64,000 nucleotides of DNA from Hyphomicrobiales bacterium (GCA_900470155.1 UBZT01000003.1:248001-312000), one strand, 5' to 3'; positions 1 through 10,580 are shown, counted from the first letter of the stretch. The notes: generated by a model from the letters alone, not told the origin. Translations and numbers: made by a program.

Positions 1-574
1 CTTCGCGCGCGAGCCGGCTCAATACTTCGACGACCTCTTCGGCCAATTCCGGATCCAGTGCCGAGGTCGGTTCGTCGCAGAGGAGCACCCGCGGTGACGG
101 GGCCAGTGCACGGGCGATTGCCACGCGCTGCTGCTGGCCACCGGACAATGTTGCCGGCCAGGCGTCGGCCTTGTGCGCCATGCCGACTTTTTGCAACAGC
201 TCCAGAGCGTGCTGGTGCGCCTTTGCCTTCGGCCATTTTAGCACCGTGACCAGTCCCTCCATGACATTTTCGATCGCCGTCTGGTGCGGAAAGAGCTGGA
301 AGTTCTGAAACACCATGCCGGTCTGGCGCCGCAGGCGTTGGGTCGCATCCCAGCTTGGCTTCTTGCCAGGCAGGAACTGGATGGTCTCCGCAGCGAGGCG
401 GATCGTTCCGGAGGTCGGGATTTCCAGGAGATTGATGCAACGCAAAAGCGTGCTCTTGCCGCCCCCTGATGGGCCGACCAGTGCCGTCACCGTGCCTTCG
501 GCGATCGTGACGCTGATGTCTTTCAGGACGACATTGTCGCCGAAGCGTTTCTCGATATGGGATAGTTCGATCAT
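1..574 (-). CDS. Polar amino-acid/cystine ABC transporter ATP-binding protein (3' end outside window)
   Basis: This is the nucleotide-binding subunit of a polar amino-acid importer, acting at the inner face of the cytoplasmic membrane. The visible 191 residues contain Walker A (GPSGGGKST), the Q-loop (GMVFQNFQLFPH), the ABC signature (LSGGQQQRVAIARAL) and Walker B (VLLCDEPTSALD). This is the normal order for GlnQ/HisP-type ATPases. The ATG at 572-574 overlaps the permease stop in an ATGA arrangement, so the two genes are translationally coupled. The H-loop and C-terminus lie beyond position 1. The family call is firm; the substrate is taken from the linked binding protein. Confidence 0.93.
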   Translation of the reverse strand, partial: MIELSHIEKRFGDNVVLKDISVTIAEGTVTALVGPSGGGKSTLLRCINLLEIPTSGTIRLAAETIQFLPGKKPSWDATQRLRRQTGMVFQNFQLFPHQTAIENVMEGLVTVLKWPKAKAHQHALELLQKVGMAHKADAWPATLSGGQQQRVAIARALAPSPRVLLCDEPTSALDPELAEEVVEVLSRLARE

Positions 575-1275
575 GTTCTGGCCTCCAGAAAACCGCCATA
601 GCGCGCGAAGCGCTTTTCAAGTCGTACTTGCAGGGCGGATAGCACTGAGCTCATGGCCAGATAGATGAGCGCTGCCTCGATGTAGAGGATCAAGGGTTCG
701 TAGGTCGTTGCAACGATGCGCTGCGCTGTCTGGAAGAGTTCGGGCACGGTGATGGCGGCAGCCAGGGATGTGTCCTTCACGAGGGAGATGAATGTGTTGG
801 ACAGCGGCGGCACGGCGACGCGTGTTGCCTGCGGCAGGATCGTCCTCCGCATGGCCTGGCCCCAGCTCATGCCGATGGAGTACGCTGCCTCCCATTGCCC
901 GCGCGGCACCGAGGCAATGACGGCTCGGATTATTTCCGACGTATAGGCGCCAACATTGAGCGTGAATCCGATCAGGGCGGCGGGAAAAGCATCGAGAAGA
1001 ATGCCGAGGCTGGGAAGACCATAGAAGATGACAAACAGCTGGACCAGGAGCGGCGTGCCGCGGATCACCCAGACATAAACCCGGGCGGCCGCGACCAGAG
1101 GCTTGGGCCCGAAAAGGCGGGTGACTGCAACAGCCAGGCCAAGCGCGAGACCGAGGACGAAGGATAAAAGGGTCAGCGGTATGGTGAAGACCAGACCCGC
1201 CCAGAGAAGTGGCTGGAGCGAATCCAGCATGAGTTGAAGCCAGGCGGGCAAAATAGAATCCCTCAAATGAAACAA
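571..1275 (-). CDS. Polar amino-acid/cystine ABC transporter permease
   Basis: Inner-membrane permease of the HisM/GlnP family, about 234 residues. It has several hydrophobic segments and the EAA loop that docks the ATPase (WEAAYSIGMSWGQAMRRTIL, roughly residues 130-150). The longest reading begins at a TTG (1273-1275) closely preceded by GGAG. A later TTG or the ATG of MLDSLQ are alternatives, so the start is uncertain by up to 15 residues. It lies between the binding protein upstream and the ATPase downstream, all on the minus strand. Confidence 0.9.
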   Translation of the reverse strand: MFHLRDSILPAWLQLMLDSLQPLLWAGLVFTIPLTLLSFVLGLALGLAVAVTRLFGPKPLVAAARVYVWVIRGTPLLVQLFVIFYGLPSLGILLDAFPAALIGFTLNVGAYTSEIIRAVIASVPRGQWEAAYSIGMSWGQAMRRTILPQATRVAVPPLSNTFISLVKDTSLAAAITVPELFQTAQRIVATTYEPLILYIEAALIYLAMSSVLSALQVRLEKRFARYGGFLEART

Positions 1276-1331
1276 TCCGCTCCAGGCCTTTTATGTGCTT
1301 GGAGCGGATCAGACTATAGCGGAGCGTGGTT

Positions 1332-1344
1332 CGGTTCGAAACCG
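1332..1344 (-). other. Small hairpin between binding-protein and permease genes
   Basis: CGGTT-TCG-AACCG forms a 5-bp stem with a 3-nt loop just after the binding-protein stop codon. A second short inverted repeat (ATGTCTC at 1350-1356, GAGACAT at 1364-1370) overlaps the stop itself. Such stems often follow binding-protein genes and lower expression of the downstream permease. No U-tract follows, so this is more likely an mRNA-stabilising or attenuating element than a terminator. Confidence 0.3.
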
Positions 1345-1356
1345 TGAGAATGTCTC

Positions 1357-2133
1357 TTACTTGGAGACATCCGCTCCGAAATATTTCTGGGAAATCGCGT
1401 TGTAGGTACCGTCCGCCTTGATGTCGCTCAGCGCTTTGTTGATCGCGGCCTGAAGTTCCGTTTCTCCCTTGCGCAAAATGATGCCGGAATGGTCAGCATC
1501 AGCCTGTTCTGCCGCAATTTTCACCGGGGCTTCAGGCTTATGCTTTTTGAAGTCGAGGAAGGAGAGGCTGTCATTGATCGTCGCATCGGCGCGCCCGGTG
1601 AGCACCAGTTGAATCGATTGGTCAAAGCCGTCAGTGCCGACGAGTTCTGCGCCGGACTGTTGCGCGAGCTTGCCGAAATTGCTGGAAAGCGACTGTGCTG
1701 CCGTCTTGCCGTTCAGATCGGCGAATGACGTAATGTCGTTATTATCAGCCTTGACGATCAGCACCGCCTTGGAGGCGATGTAAGGTTCGGAGAAGTCATA
1801 CTTCTTCTGCCGCTCTTCGGTAATGCCGACCTGGTTGATGACCACGTCGTAGCGCTTCGCGTCAAGACCGGCGATCAGGCCGTCCCATTTTCCTTCGAGA
1901 AATTCTGCGGTCACGCCAAGTTTTGCGGCGACGGCTCTGCCGATCTCGACATCGAATCCGACCAGCGCGCCAGACGTGTCATGAAACGTAAATGGCGCAT
2001 AAGTTCCTTCGGTGCCGATTTTCAAAACGCCGGCGGACTTGATTTCGTCCAGGTTGGCGCCCGCATGGGCAATGCTGGCGGAAACAAGCTGGGTGAAAGC
2101 TGCAGCGGCGACGATTGTGTTCAACCATTTCAT
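1357..2133 (-). CDS. Cystine-type (FliY/TcyJ-like) ABC transporter substrate-binding protein
   Basis: Periplasmic solute-binding protein of family 3, 258 residues, with a signal peptide (MKWLNTIVAAAAFTQLVSAS to the AHA cleavage region). After it come GTEGTYAPFTFHD, GFDVEIGRAVA, KWDGLIAGLDAKRYDVVINQ and a C-terminus ending FGADVSK. These closely track E. coli FliY, which binds cystine and related sulfur amino acids. The ATG at 2131-2133 was chosen because AAGGAA precedes it and the signal peptide starts there; the frame stays open upstream without a signal peptide. It is first in a three-gene operon with the permease and ATPase. A general polar amino-acid substrate cannot be excluded. Confidence 0.9.
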   Translation of the reverse strand: MKWLNTIVAAAAFTQLVSASIAHAGANLDEIKSAGVLKIGTEGTYAPFTFHDTSGALVGFDVEIGRAVAAKLGVTAEFLEGKWDGLIAGLDAKRYDVVINQVGITEERQKKYDFSEPYIASKAVLIVKADNNDITSFADLNGKTAAQSLSSNFGKLAQQSGAELVGTDGFDQSIQLVLTGRADATINDSLSFLDFKKHKPEAPVKIAAEQADADHSGIILRKGETELQAAINKALSDIKADGTYNAISQKYFGADVSK

Positions 2134-2564
2134 GATGATGATCCATTTCCTTGATCGGTCGGCCTCAATGTCCGACGTTGGTGCAAATTTCGCACGACAT
2201 GCCAATGATTGCGGCGGACAGATCACCAATGTTTTCGATAAATGGCAAAGGTTTTGTCTCGGTCCGAGCGTCGGGCGGAAAATTTGACCTTCTGATAAAA
2301 AATGGCGATTCTGTCCGGGTTGCATCCCACAATGACCTGGTAAGGCTACATCGCAGGGCATCTTGGCTCAGTCTTATGGGTCCGTTTGTCCGAAGGATGT
2401 AATTGTGCTTCAGACGGGTAGTCCGTGCGCCATTTGCATGGCTGCCGTGCGAGTGCGTCACTTTTAAAAGGGCAGGGCGATCTCCACATCCTGGCTATCG
2501 AAACGACGTTGGAACTGAAGCAAAGGTTGCTGGCGTCTAAGAGACCTCACGAAAGGGGATCATC
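2134..2564. other. Divergent intergenic region (cystine transporter / DUF1127)
   Basis: This stretch separates the minus-strand binding protein from the plus-strand DUF1127 gene, so both promoters should lie here. No open frame in it has a ribosome-binding site or family resemblance. GGAAC at 2511-2515 followed 18 nt later by CGTC is a weak match to the alphaproteobacterial general-stress (EcfG/RpoE2) promoter GGAAC-N16/17-CGTT, in front of the DUF1127 gene. I see no clear operator for the transporter. Confidence 0.4.
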
Positions 2565-2711
2565 ATGAACGTCGCCCGCTCCTTTAACAACTGGCGCAAG
2601 TATCGTCAGACGGTTGCCGAACTTGGCCGCATGTCGAGCCGCGAATTGGCCGACCTCGGCATCAATCGCGCCGACATCCATAGTATTGCCCGCGGAACTG
2701 CCGCTCGCTGA
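2565..2711 (+). CDS. Small DUF1127 protein
   Basis: A 48-residue basic protein with the DUF1127 pattern: an aromatic/basic start (NVARSFNNWRKYRQTVAEL) followed by MSSRELADLGINRADI. GAAAGGGG precedes the ATG at a good distance. DUF1127 proteins are common in alphaproteobacteria and some bind RNA or act in stress and phosphate responses. In Rhodobacter a DUF1127 gene is co-transcribed with the CcsR small RNAs. The same neighbour order is seen here, with the CCTCCTCCC hairpin array about 235 bp downstream. The call is strong; the exact cellular role is unknown. Confidence 0.88.
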   Translation: MNVARSFNNWRKYRQTVAELGRMSSRELADLGINRADIHSIARGTAAR

Positions 2712-2741
2712 TGGCTGCCGCTTTTCTGATGTGATGTTCTC

Positions 2742-2769
2742 GACGCCCGCTTCAGACGCGGGCGTCTTT
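2742..2769 (+). terminator. Hairpin/terminator after DUF1127 gene
   Basis: GACGCCCGC (2742-2750) pairs perfectly with GCGGGCGTC (2758-2766) across a 7-nt loop and is followed by TTT. It lies 30 bp after the stop codon. The short U-run suggests a partial terminator that could allow read-through into the downstream hairpin array. Confidence 0.6.
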
Positions 2770-2946
2770 GCGTTGGCGATTTCTCTTTTCTCGCATTGGG
2801 TGTGCGTCTGCTCTGGCTGACCGCTGCTGGCTTGTTCGGGCATTTCCGCCCAGCGATCCTCTCGTTTTCCGTGCCATCATTTTTGCATGGCTGCAGTGCA
2901 ACAAAGCGTATTTTATAAGCACGGCGATGCTGTATGTTGGTTTTCA

Positions 2947-3100
2947 ACGAAGCGATGCACCTCCTCCCGCAAAGCTTCGTGTTTCAGGCGACCCACTCCT
3001 CCTCCCAGGGGCGCCTGTAGGAACAGCGGCACTCCTCCTCCCAGTCGCTGTTCATCAATTCGAAAAGCCTGCCGCACCTCCTCCCGCGGCAGGCTTTTTC
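2947..3100 (+). ncRNA. Tandem CCTCCTCCC-loop small RNA array (CcsR/cuckoo-like)
   Basis: Four consecutive hairpins each present CCTCCTCCC in the loop. Hairpin 1 has stem ACGAAGC 2947-2953 with GCTTCGT 2974-2980 and motif 2960-2968. Hairpin 2 has CAGGCG 2985-2990 with CGCCTG 3012-3017 and motif 2998-3006. Hairpin 3 has GAACAGCG 3021-3028 with CGCTGTTC 3046-3053 and motif 3034-3042. Hairpin 4 has GCCTGCCGC 3067-3075 with GCGGCAGGC 3086-3094, motif 3077-3085, then a T-run, so it also serves as a Rho-independent terminator. The stems differ in sequence while the loops are identical, which indicates selection on the loop. The motif is complementary to GGAGG-type Shine-Dalgarno sequences. Location downstream of a DUF1127 gene matches the described CcsR/cuckoo RNAs. 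A TATAAG-like element near 2914-2919 could be a -10 box, but transcript ends are unknown. Confidence 0.85.
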
Positions 3101-3202
3101 GTTTGGGCTTTCTTTAAATACTTTGAAAGGCCGGTCGCCGCTGTGCGTGTCCGGGATGCTGCCCAGTGCTGAACGGGTTCGATTGTCTTCAGGCGGTCCG
3201 GG

Positions 3203-4369
3203 CTATTCTATGCCGTATACGCCCACGAGGTTTTTCATCCTTCTCGTTGCCAGTTCAGGCCTGTCGAGCACATTGGCTTGGTCGGCGAGGCGAAAAATCT
3301 CGGCGTAGTGTAGGATACCGCGCGCGGATTGCATGCCTGCAGGCATGCTGAAATGGCTTTGATGGTCGTTCAGCCAGGCGAGAAACACGACGCCCGCCTT
3401 GTAATACTGCGTTGGTACCTCGAAGATTTTTCGCGATAAGGGTACGGTTGGCTCGATGACAGCACGGAAGGTTTTAGTGTCGCCGTGGGCAAGGGCTGCG
3501 AGCGCTTTGGAGGCGGAAGGTGCTACGGCGTCAAATATGCCGAGCAGTGCGTGGCTATGGTGCTGCCCGTCACCCTCGATTAGTTCGGCATAGTTGAAGT
3601 CATCGCCGGTGAAGCACAATATGCCCTCCGGTAGTCGGTTGCGCAGCTGCACTTCCTTGCTGTTTTCCAGAAGCGAAATTTTGATGCCTTCAACTTTGTC
3701 TTTGTTTTGGGAGATGATATTCAGCACACAGTCGAGTGCTTTTTCAAAGTCGGTGCTTCCCCAGTAGCCGGCAAGCTGTGGGTCAAACATTTCACCCAGC
3801 CAGTGAAGCACGACTTTGTCCGTGGCCTGCGAAAGAATGCGACCATAGACCTTGGCATAGTCGTCAGGCGATGTTGCGATGCGGGCCAGCGCGCGGCTGG
3901 CCATCAGGATCGCGCGACCGCCAAACTTTTCTACATATTCAAGCTGCGTTTCATAAGCGCGGATGACATCGTCAACCGTTCGGGCGTCTGTGGGCGCCAA
4001 ATGATCCGTTCCGGCGCCGCAAGCGAGATCAGCGCCTTCGACCGCCTTTGCCTCGGCAAGGGTTCGGCGGATGAGCTCCTGCGCCCCTGGCCAATCAAGC
4101 CCCATGCCCCGCTGCGACGTGTCCATAGCTTCGGCAATCTTGAAGCCGTGGCTCCAGAGATGATGTCGGAACGCCATGGTCGCGTCCCAATCGATAGCCG
4201 GCCGGTTCCAGGGGTCGAAATCGATATGTGCTGCAGAGACGACATGGGCTGCGGCGTAGGCAATCCGGTTGAAGGCGGGTGTGCCGGTAGCTTTTGCGAT
4301 CGGTGTTCCGACTAGTGCGTATGAACTTGTCGTTCCGTCTGCAGCGGGCAGTTTCAAGCTCAGGGTCAT
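3203..4369 (-). CDS. DUF993 family, dihydrodipicolinate-synthase-like protein
   Basis: A 388-residue protein of the DUF993 family, placed in the DHDPS/NAL class I aldolase superfamily. The Schiff-base lysine of that superfamily is visible in VEGIKISLLEN (about Lys230). I do not find the YNxP tyrosine motif at the expected place, where LHWLGEMFDP stands instead, so the chemistry may differ from classical DHDPS. The ATG at 4367-4369 follows AGGGAGG; a TTG eight codons upstream is less likely. It is transcribed away from a LacI regulator, and one of two matching operators lies about 36 bp upstream. The substrate is unknown; an aldol cleavage or dehydration step in the neighbouring catabolic pathway is inferred. 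Confidence 0.82.
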   Translation of the reverse strand: MTLSLKLPAADGTTSSYALVGTPIAKATGTPAFNRIAYAAAHVVSAAHIDFDPWNRPAIDWDATMAFRHHLWSHGFKIAEAMDTSQRGMGLDWPGAQELIRRTLAEAKAVEGADLACGAGTDHLAPTDARTVDDVIRAYETQLEYVEKFGGRAILMASRALARIATSPDDYAKVYGRILSQATDKVVLHWLGEMFDPQLAGYWGSTDFEKALDCVLNIISQNKDKVEGIKISLLENSKEVQLRNRLPEGILCFTGDDFNYAELIEGDGQHHSHALLGIFDAVAPSASKALAALAHGDTKTFRAVIEPTVPLSRKIFEVPTQYYKAGVVFLAWLNDHQSHFSMPAGMQSARGILHYAEIFRLADQANVLDRPELATRRMKNLVGVYGIE

Positions 4370-4404
4370 CGCGTCCTCCCTTGTCCATTCCAATCGCCAA
4401 TAAA

Positions 4405-4418
4405 TTAGATCGTTCCAA
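4405..4418. promoter_or_regulatory. Candidate LacI-family operator (DUF993 side)
   Basis: TTAGATCGTTCCAA is a near copy, in inverted orientation, of the site at 4575-4588 (13 of 14 bases match its reverse complement). It lies about 36 bp upstream of the DUF993 start. The shared core TTGGA-ACGA-TCCAA is a palindrome of the size LacI-family proteins bind. Confidence 0.6.
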
Positions 4419-4574
4419 ATTTCAAGGCGGATGTTGCCGGCTTTGATTGACCGGAATTTTGTTTTCTAGCCGAAAACCTGCCGCGACCCGTTATTTTGGC
4501 CTTATTGAAGAAAGATTGTCGAGTTTGGAGAAATTACGTCAGCGCTGATATGACTGATATTTACGCTTGACGAT

Positions 4575-4588
4575 TTGGAACGATCCAA
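4575..4588. promoter_or_regulatory. Candidate LacI-family operator (regulator side)
   Basis: TTGGAACGATCCAA is a palindrome with perfect 5-bp arms (TTGGA/TCCAA) 40 bp upstream of the lacI-type start. It pairs with the similar site at 4405-4418. Two sites about 170 bp apart flanking a divergent promoter region fit repression with possible looping and autoregulation. Confidence 0.65.
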
Positions 4589-4627
4589 TTATTGAGGGTT
4601 TATCTGGGGAGATGTCGGGGGAATTCG

Positions 4628-6675
<2,048 letters not shown>

Positions 6676-6686
6676 GTATAACTGCC

Positions 6687-8300
6687 ATGCACAAGCACAT
6701 CACCCCTGCAGAAGCTGCCGCTCTGATCCCTGACGGGGCTGTCGTCTCTGTATCATCATCCAGCGGTCTTGGGTGCCCGGATCTGATGTTGAAGGCGATC
6801 GGCGAACGCTTTGACGCGACCGGCCATCCGCGCGATATCACCACGCTGCACCCCATCGCAGCCGGCGACATGAGCGGCATCAAGGGTGTCGATCACATCG
6901 CCAGGAAAGGCCTGCTGAAACGCATTCTGGGCGGTTCCTATCCGTCGGGCCCGTCGACTGCCGAGCCCCCGTTGATCTGGCAAATGATCACCGGCAATGA
7001 GATCCCGGCCTATAATATTCCCTCGGGCATCCTTTTCGACATGCATCGTGAGGCCGCTGCCAAGCGCCCCGGCGTTCTGACAAAGGTTGGGTTGGACACC
7101 TTTGTCGACCCAAGGCGCCAAGGTTGCGCCATGAATACGGCCGCCGAAAGTGAGCCGGTCGTGAAGCGCGTTGCTTTCGAGGGCGAGGAATGGCTGTTTT
7201 TCCCGTCTGTGGTCCCACAGGTGACGATTATCCGGGCAACGACTGCCGACGAGCACGGGAACCTGACCTATGAACATGAAGGCGCCTATCTCGGCGGTCT
7301 CGATCAGGCTCTCGCCGCCCGCAACAACGGCGGCATCATCATCGCCCAGGTGAAGCGCATCACCAAGCAGGGCTCACTGAAGCCGCATGATGTGCGCGTG
7401 CCCGGCATGCTGGTCGATTACATCATCGTGGATCCCGACCAGAAGCAGACGACGCAGACCCCCTATGATCCGGCGATCTCGGGCGAGATCTTCCGCCCGC
7501 TGGAAACGTTCAGCGTGCCGGAATTCAACATCCAGAAGGTGATTGCCCGGCGCGTAGCGCAGGACCTGCAAGCCAACAGTTGCGTCAATCTCGGGTTTGG
7601 CATTTCCGCCAATGTGCCGCGCATCCTGATGGAAGAAGGCTTGCACGGCGCGGTAACCTGGGTAATCGAACAGGGCGCCGTCGGCGGCGTGCCGCTTCTT
7701 GATTTCGCATTCGGCTGCGCGGCGAATGCCGATGCCTATATGCCGTCGCCTTATCAGTTCACCTATTTTCAGGGTGGCGGATTCGATGCCTCGCTGCTTT
7801 CTTTCCTGGAGATCGGCAAGGACGGTTCAGTCAACGTCTCGAAGCTCTCGTTTCGCCCGCATGTGACGGCCGGCGCTGGCGGTTTCGTCGACATCACCAC
7901 CAGGGCCAAGAAGATTGTCTTTTCCGGCATGTTCAATGCCGGTGCTAAGCACGCCATTGAAGCCGGCAAGCTGGTGATCGAAAAGGAAGGCAAGCTAAAA
8001 AAGCTTGTAAATGAGGTCGAGCACGTCACTTTCTCCGGAAAACGTGCAGTCGAGCAAGGCCAGGATATCACCTATGTCACCGAGCGTTGCGTGATGAAGT
8101 TGACGTCGGCCGGTATCGTGCTCACCGAGATCGCACCTGGTATAGACCTGCAAACGCATATTCTCGACCAGTCGGAATTCCCGCTGATCGTTTCGCCAGA
8201 CCTGCAGGTCATGGACGCCAGGCTCTTTGGTGAGGGCCTTATCGGCCTCAATCTACCGGGCAAGTCCCCTCGTGTTCTGGAGGGGCGTTTCCATGACTAG
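6687..8300 (+). CDS. Acyl-CoA:acetate/3-ketoacid CoA-transferase (YdiF-like, alpha-beta fused)
   Basis: A 537-residue family I CoA-transferase in which the alpha and beta halves are one chain, as in YdiF and propionate CoA-transferase. The catalytic glutamate lies in VIEQGAVGG (Glu328), and GFVDITTRAKKIVFSG is a typical C-terminal block. The ATG at 6687 opens the protein with HKHITPAEAAALIPDG; a TTG five codons upstream overlaps the previous stop. It moves CoA between an acid and an acyl-CoA, probably activating a product of the upstream oxidation. It overlaps the enoyl-CoA hydratase gene by 8 bp. Confidence 0.9.
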   Translation: MHKHITPAEAAALIPDGAVVSVSSSSGLGCPDLMLKAIGERFDATGHPRDITTLHPIAAGDMSGIKGVDHIARKGLLKRILGGSYPSGPSTAEPPLIWQMITGNEIPAYNIPSGILFDMHREAAAKRPGVLTKVGLDTFVDPRRQGCAMNTAAESEPVVKRVAFEGEEWLFFPSVVPQVTIIRATTADEHGNLTYEHEGAYLGGLDQALAARNNGGIIIAQVKRITKQGSLKPHDVRVPGMLVDYIIVDPDQKQTTQTPYDPAISGEIFRPLETFSVPEFNIQKVIARRVAQDLQANSCVNLGFGISANVPRILMEEGLHGAVTWVIEQGAVGGVPLLDFAFGCAANADAYMPSPYQFTYFQGGGFDASLLSFLEIGKDGSVNVSKLSFRPHVTAGAGGFVDITTRAKKIVFSGMFNAGAKHAIEAGKLVIEKEGKLKKLVNEVEHVTFSGKRAVEQGQDITYVTERCVMKLTSAGIVLTEIAPGIDLQTHILDQSEFPLIVSPDLQVMDARLFGEGLIGLNLPGKSPRVLEGRFHD

Positions 8301-9072
8301 TGGCACTGTCCGGATCGATATCGAGAACCATGTTGCAATCCTGACGGTTTCGCGGCCGGAAAAGCGCAATGCGCTCGACCTCGACATGCTTAAGGCGCTT
8401 ATCGATGCTGCCGACGAAGTGGAGGCGAATGGCCAGGTGCGTTCGGCCATCCTGACCGGCGATGGCCGCGGCTTTTGTGCCGGCGGCGACGTCAAGGCTT
8501 GGGGCGGCATGCGGCCGGATGAGTTCGGCCACACCTGGGTGCGCTACGGGCACCGAGTGTTCGAACGTCTGGCAACGCTGCGCATGCCGCTGATCGCTGC
8601 CATCAACGGCGATGCGCTGGGTGGTGGGCTGGAACTTGCCGGTATCGCCGATATCCGCATCGCAGATGAGCAGATCCGGGTTGGTCTGCCTGAGACTGGC
8701 CTTGGCATGGTACCGGGCTGGTCGGGCACGCAGCGGCTGGTCAAACGTTTCGGCTCGCAGGTCGTCCGGCGCATGGCGCTCGGCGGCGAAATCTTCACGG
8801 CGCAGGAGGCCCGTTCGCTCGGTATTGTCGATATCGTGACGTCAACCGGAACCGCGCTTGCCGTGGCCAGGGAATATGCGCATCGGGTTGCCGCGCGCGG
8901 ACCCGCCGCGGTCGAAATCGTCAAGCTGATGATCGCGGCTGCGAGCGGCGAAGACAACGGCGCGGCGGTCGAGGCGCTTGGTTCGATCCTTGCGGCAAAG
9001 ACTGGTGACCTAAAAGAAGGCGTGTCCGCATTCAGCGAGAAGCGCCCGGCGCAATTCAAGGGAGAGTGGTAA
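8293..9072 (+). CDS. Enoyl-CoA hydratase/isomerase family protein
   Basis: A 259-residue crotonase-fold protein. It shows GRGFCAGGDVKAW for the oxyanion-hole region and INGDALGGGLELAGIADIRI with the first catalytic-type Glu. The second catalytic-type Glu is in GLPETGLGMVPGWSGTQRL. Both acidic positions used by hydratases are kept, so hydration of an unsaturated acyl-CoA is plausible. The gene begins inside the CoA-transferase gene and its TAA overlaps the next ATG, so it is tightly coupled. Confidence 0.9.
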   Translation: MTSGTVRIDIENHVAILTVSRPEKRNALDLDMLKALIDAADEVEANGQVRSAILTGDGRGFCAGGDVKAWGGMRPDEFGHTWVRYGHRVFERLATLRMPLIAAINGDALGGGLELAGIADIRIADEQIRVGLPETGLGMVPGWSGTQRLVKRFGSQVVRRMALGGEIFTAQEARSLGIVDIVTSTGTALAVAREYAHRVAARGPAAVEIVKLMIAAASGEDNGAAVEALGSILAAKTGDLKEGVSAFSEKRPAQFKGEW

Positions 9073-10580
9073 TGACGGCTCTGGTTAGCCCGAAAGCTTT
9101 AAAAGATACGACTGCGCGCGACTTCAAGATGTTGGTCGATGGACAATGGCTTGAGGGCACAGTTCCGCTGATCGAGCGCGTGGCACCGAGCCATGGCATC
9201 GTGGTAAGCCGCTTCCAGGCCGGAACCAAGGTCGATGCGGAGCGCGCCATTTCTGCGGCTCGCAAGGCATTCGACAATGGCCATTGGCCGCGCATGACCG
9301 CATCCGAACGCTCAGGGATCCTGCTGAAGGCCGCCGATCTGATTGCTGCACGTGCGGAAGAACTCGCCTATCTCGATGCGATTGAGGCCGGCAAGCCTAT
9401 CAGCCAGGTGCGCGGTGAAATTGCTGGCTCCGTCGATATATGGCGCTATGCGGCAGCCCTTGCCCGCGACCTTCATGGCGAGAGCTACAATACGTTGGGT
9501 GACGGCACGCTCGGCGTCGTGCTTCGCGAGGCGATCGGTGTCGTTTCCATTATCACACCCTGGAACTTCCCTTTCCTGATCGTGGGCCAGAAGCTCCCTT
9601 TCGCATTGGCCGCGGGTTGCACGACAGTGGTCAAGCCGTCGGAGTTGACGTCCGGATCGACGCTCGTCCTGGGAGAAATCCTGCAGGAGGCGGGTGTGCC
9701 GGCAGGCGTCGTCAATATCGTGACGGGAACCGGGCCAGAGGTGGGCGCGGTTCTGACATCACATCCCGATGTCGACATGATCTCGTTCACGGGATCGACC
9801 GGCGTCGGCAGGGTGACGATGAAAAACGCTGCCCAGACGCTGAAGAAGGTTTCGCTGGAGCTCGGCGGAAAGAATCCGCAGATTGTCTTCCCGGATGCGG
9901 ATCTCGAAGCTTTTGTGGATGCGGCCGTGTTCGGCGCCTATTTCAATGCTGGTGAGTGCTGCAACGCCGGCTCCAGGCTTATCCTGCACAAGAGCATTGC
10001 CGCCGACGTGGTCAGCCGCTTGGCGGAATTGTCTAAGCAGGTGAGGGTGGGCGACCCTCTCGATCCAACCACCCAAGTGGGCGCGATCATCACGCCGCAG
10101 CATCTTGATAAGATCTCCGGCTATGTCACCGGCGCCACTGGTAGCGGTGCATCGATCGCTCATGGCGGAGACGTGCTGGACCTTGGCATGGGCCAGTACA
10201 TGGCGCCGACGATCCTGACTGGCGTGACATCCGGCATGGCGGTCGCGCGCGAGGAAGTCTTCGGGCCTGTTCTGTCGGTTCTGACATTTGAGACGACGGC
10301 GGAGGCGATCGAAATCGCCAACTCCATCGACTATGGCCTTTCGGCTGGAGTGTGGAGCCGGGATTTCGACACATGCCTAATGGTCGGCCGGAAGGTACGT
10401 GCTGGAACGGTCTGGATGAACACTTTCATGGACGGGGCCGCGGAACTGCCCTTTGGCGGGTACAAACAGTCGGGCCTCGGTCGGGAACTCGGCAGGCATG
10501 CCGTCGAGGACTATACCGAGACCAAGACGCTGAACATGCATATCGGAGACCGCACCAATTGGTGGATGCCGCGCGCCTGA
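9072..10580 (+). CDS. NAD(P)-dependent aldehyde dehydrogenase
   Basis: A 502-residue aldehyde dehydrogenase. It contains TPWNFPFLI (with the catalytic Asn), FTGSTGVGR (cofactor binding), SLELGGKNPQIVFPDADL with the general-base Glu, and the nucleophile region NAGECCNAGSRL (about Cys297). The ATG at 9072 shares bases with the upstream TAA. As the last gene of the lacI operon it likely oxidises an aldehyde made by the aldolase-like or CoA steps. Family certainty is high; substrate unknown. Confidence 0.93.
   Translation: MTALVSPKALKDTTARDFKMLVDGQWLEGTVPLIERVAPSHGIVVSRFQAGTKVDAERAISAARKAFDNGHWPRMTASERSGILLKAADLIAARAEELAYLDAIEAGKPISQVRGEIAGSVDIWRYAAALARDLHGESYNTLGDGTLGVVLREAIGVVSIITPWNFPFLIVGQKLPFALAAGCTTVVKPSELTSGSTLVLGEILQEAGVPAGVVNIVTGTGPEVGAVLTSHPDVDMISFTGSTGVGRVTMKNAAQTLKKVSLELGGKNPQIVFPDADLEAFVDAAVFGAYFNAGECCNAGSRLILHKSIAADVVSRLAELSKQVRVGDPLDPTTQVGAIITPQHLDKISGYVTGATGSGASIAHGGDVLDLGMGQYMAPTILTGVTSGMAVAREEVFGPVLSVLTFETTAEAIEIANSIDYGLSAGVWSRDFDTCLMVGRKVRAGTVWMNTFMDGAAELPFGGYKQSGLGRELGRHAVEDYTETKTLNMHIGDRTNWWMPRA

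Noticed and set aside
1320..1375. tRNA-like GGTTCGAA sequence
   Set aside because: The T-loop-like stretch is part of a small hairpin; no acceptor or anticodon stem can be built around it.
2461..2490. RpoH-type promoter in front of DUF1127
   Set aside because: CTTTTAA and CCACAT are too far from the consensus; only a weak EcfG-like match was kept as a note.
2768..3172. Open frames across the CCTCCTCCC array
   Set aside because: No ribosome-binding site or recognisable product; perfect hairpins with conserved loops explain the sequence as structured RNA.
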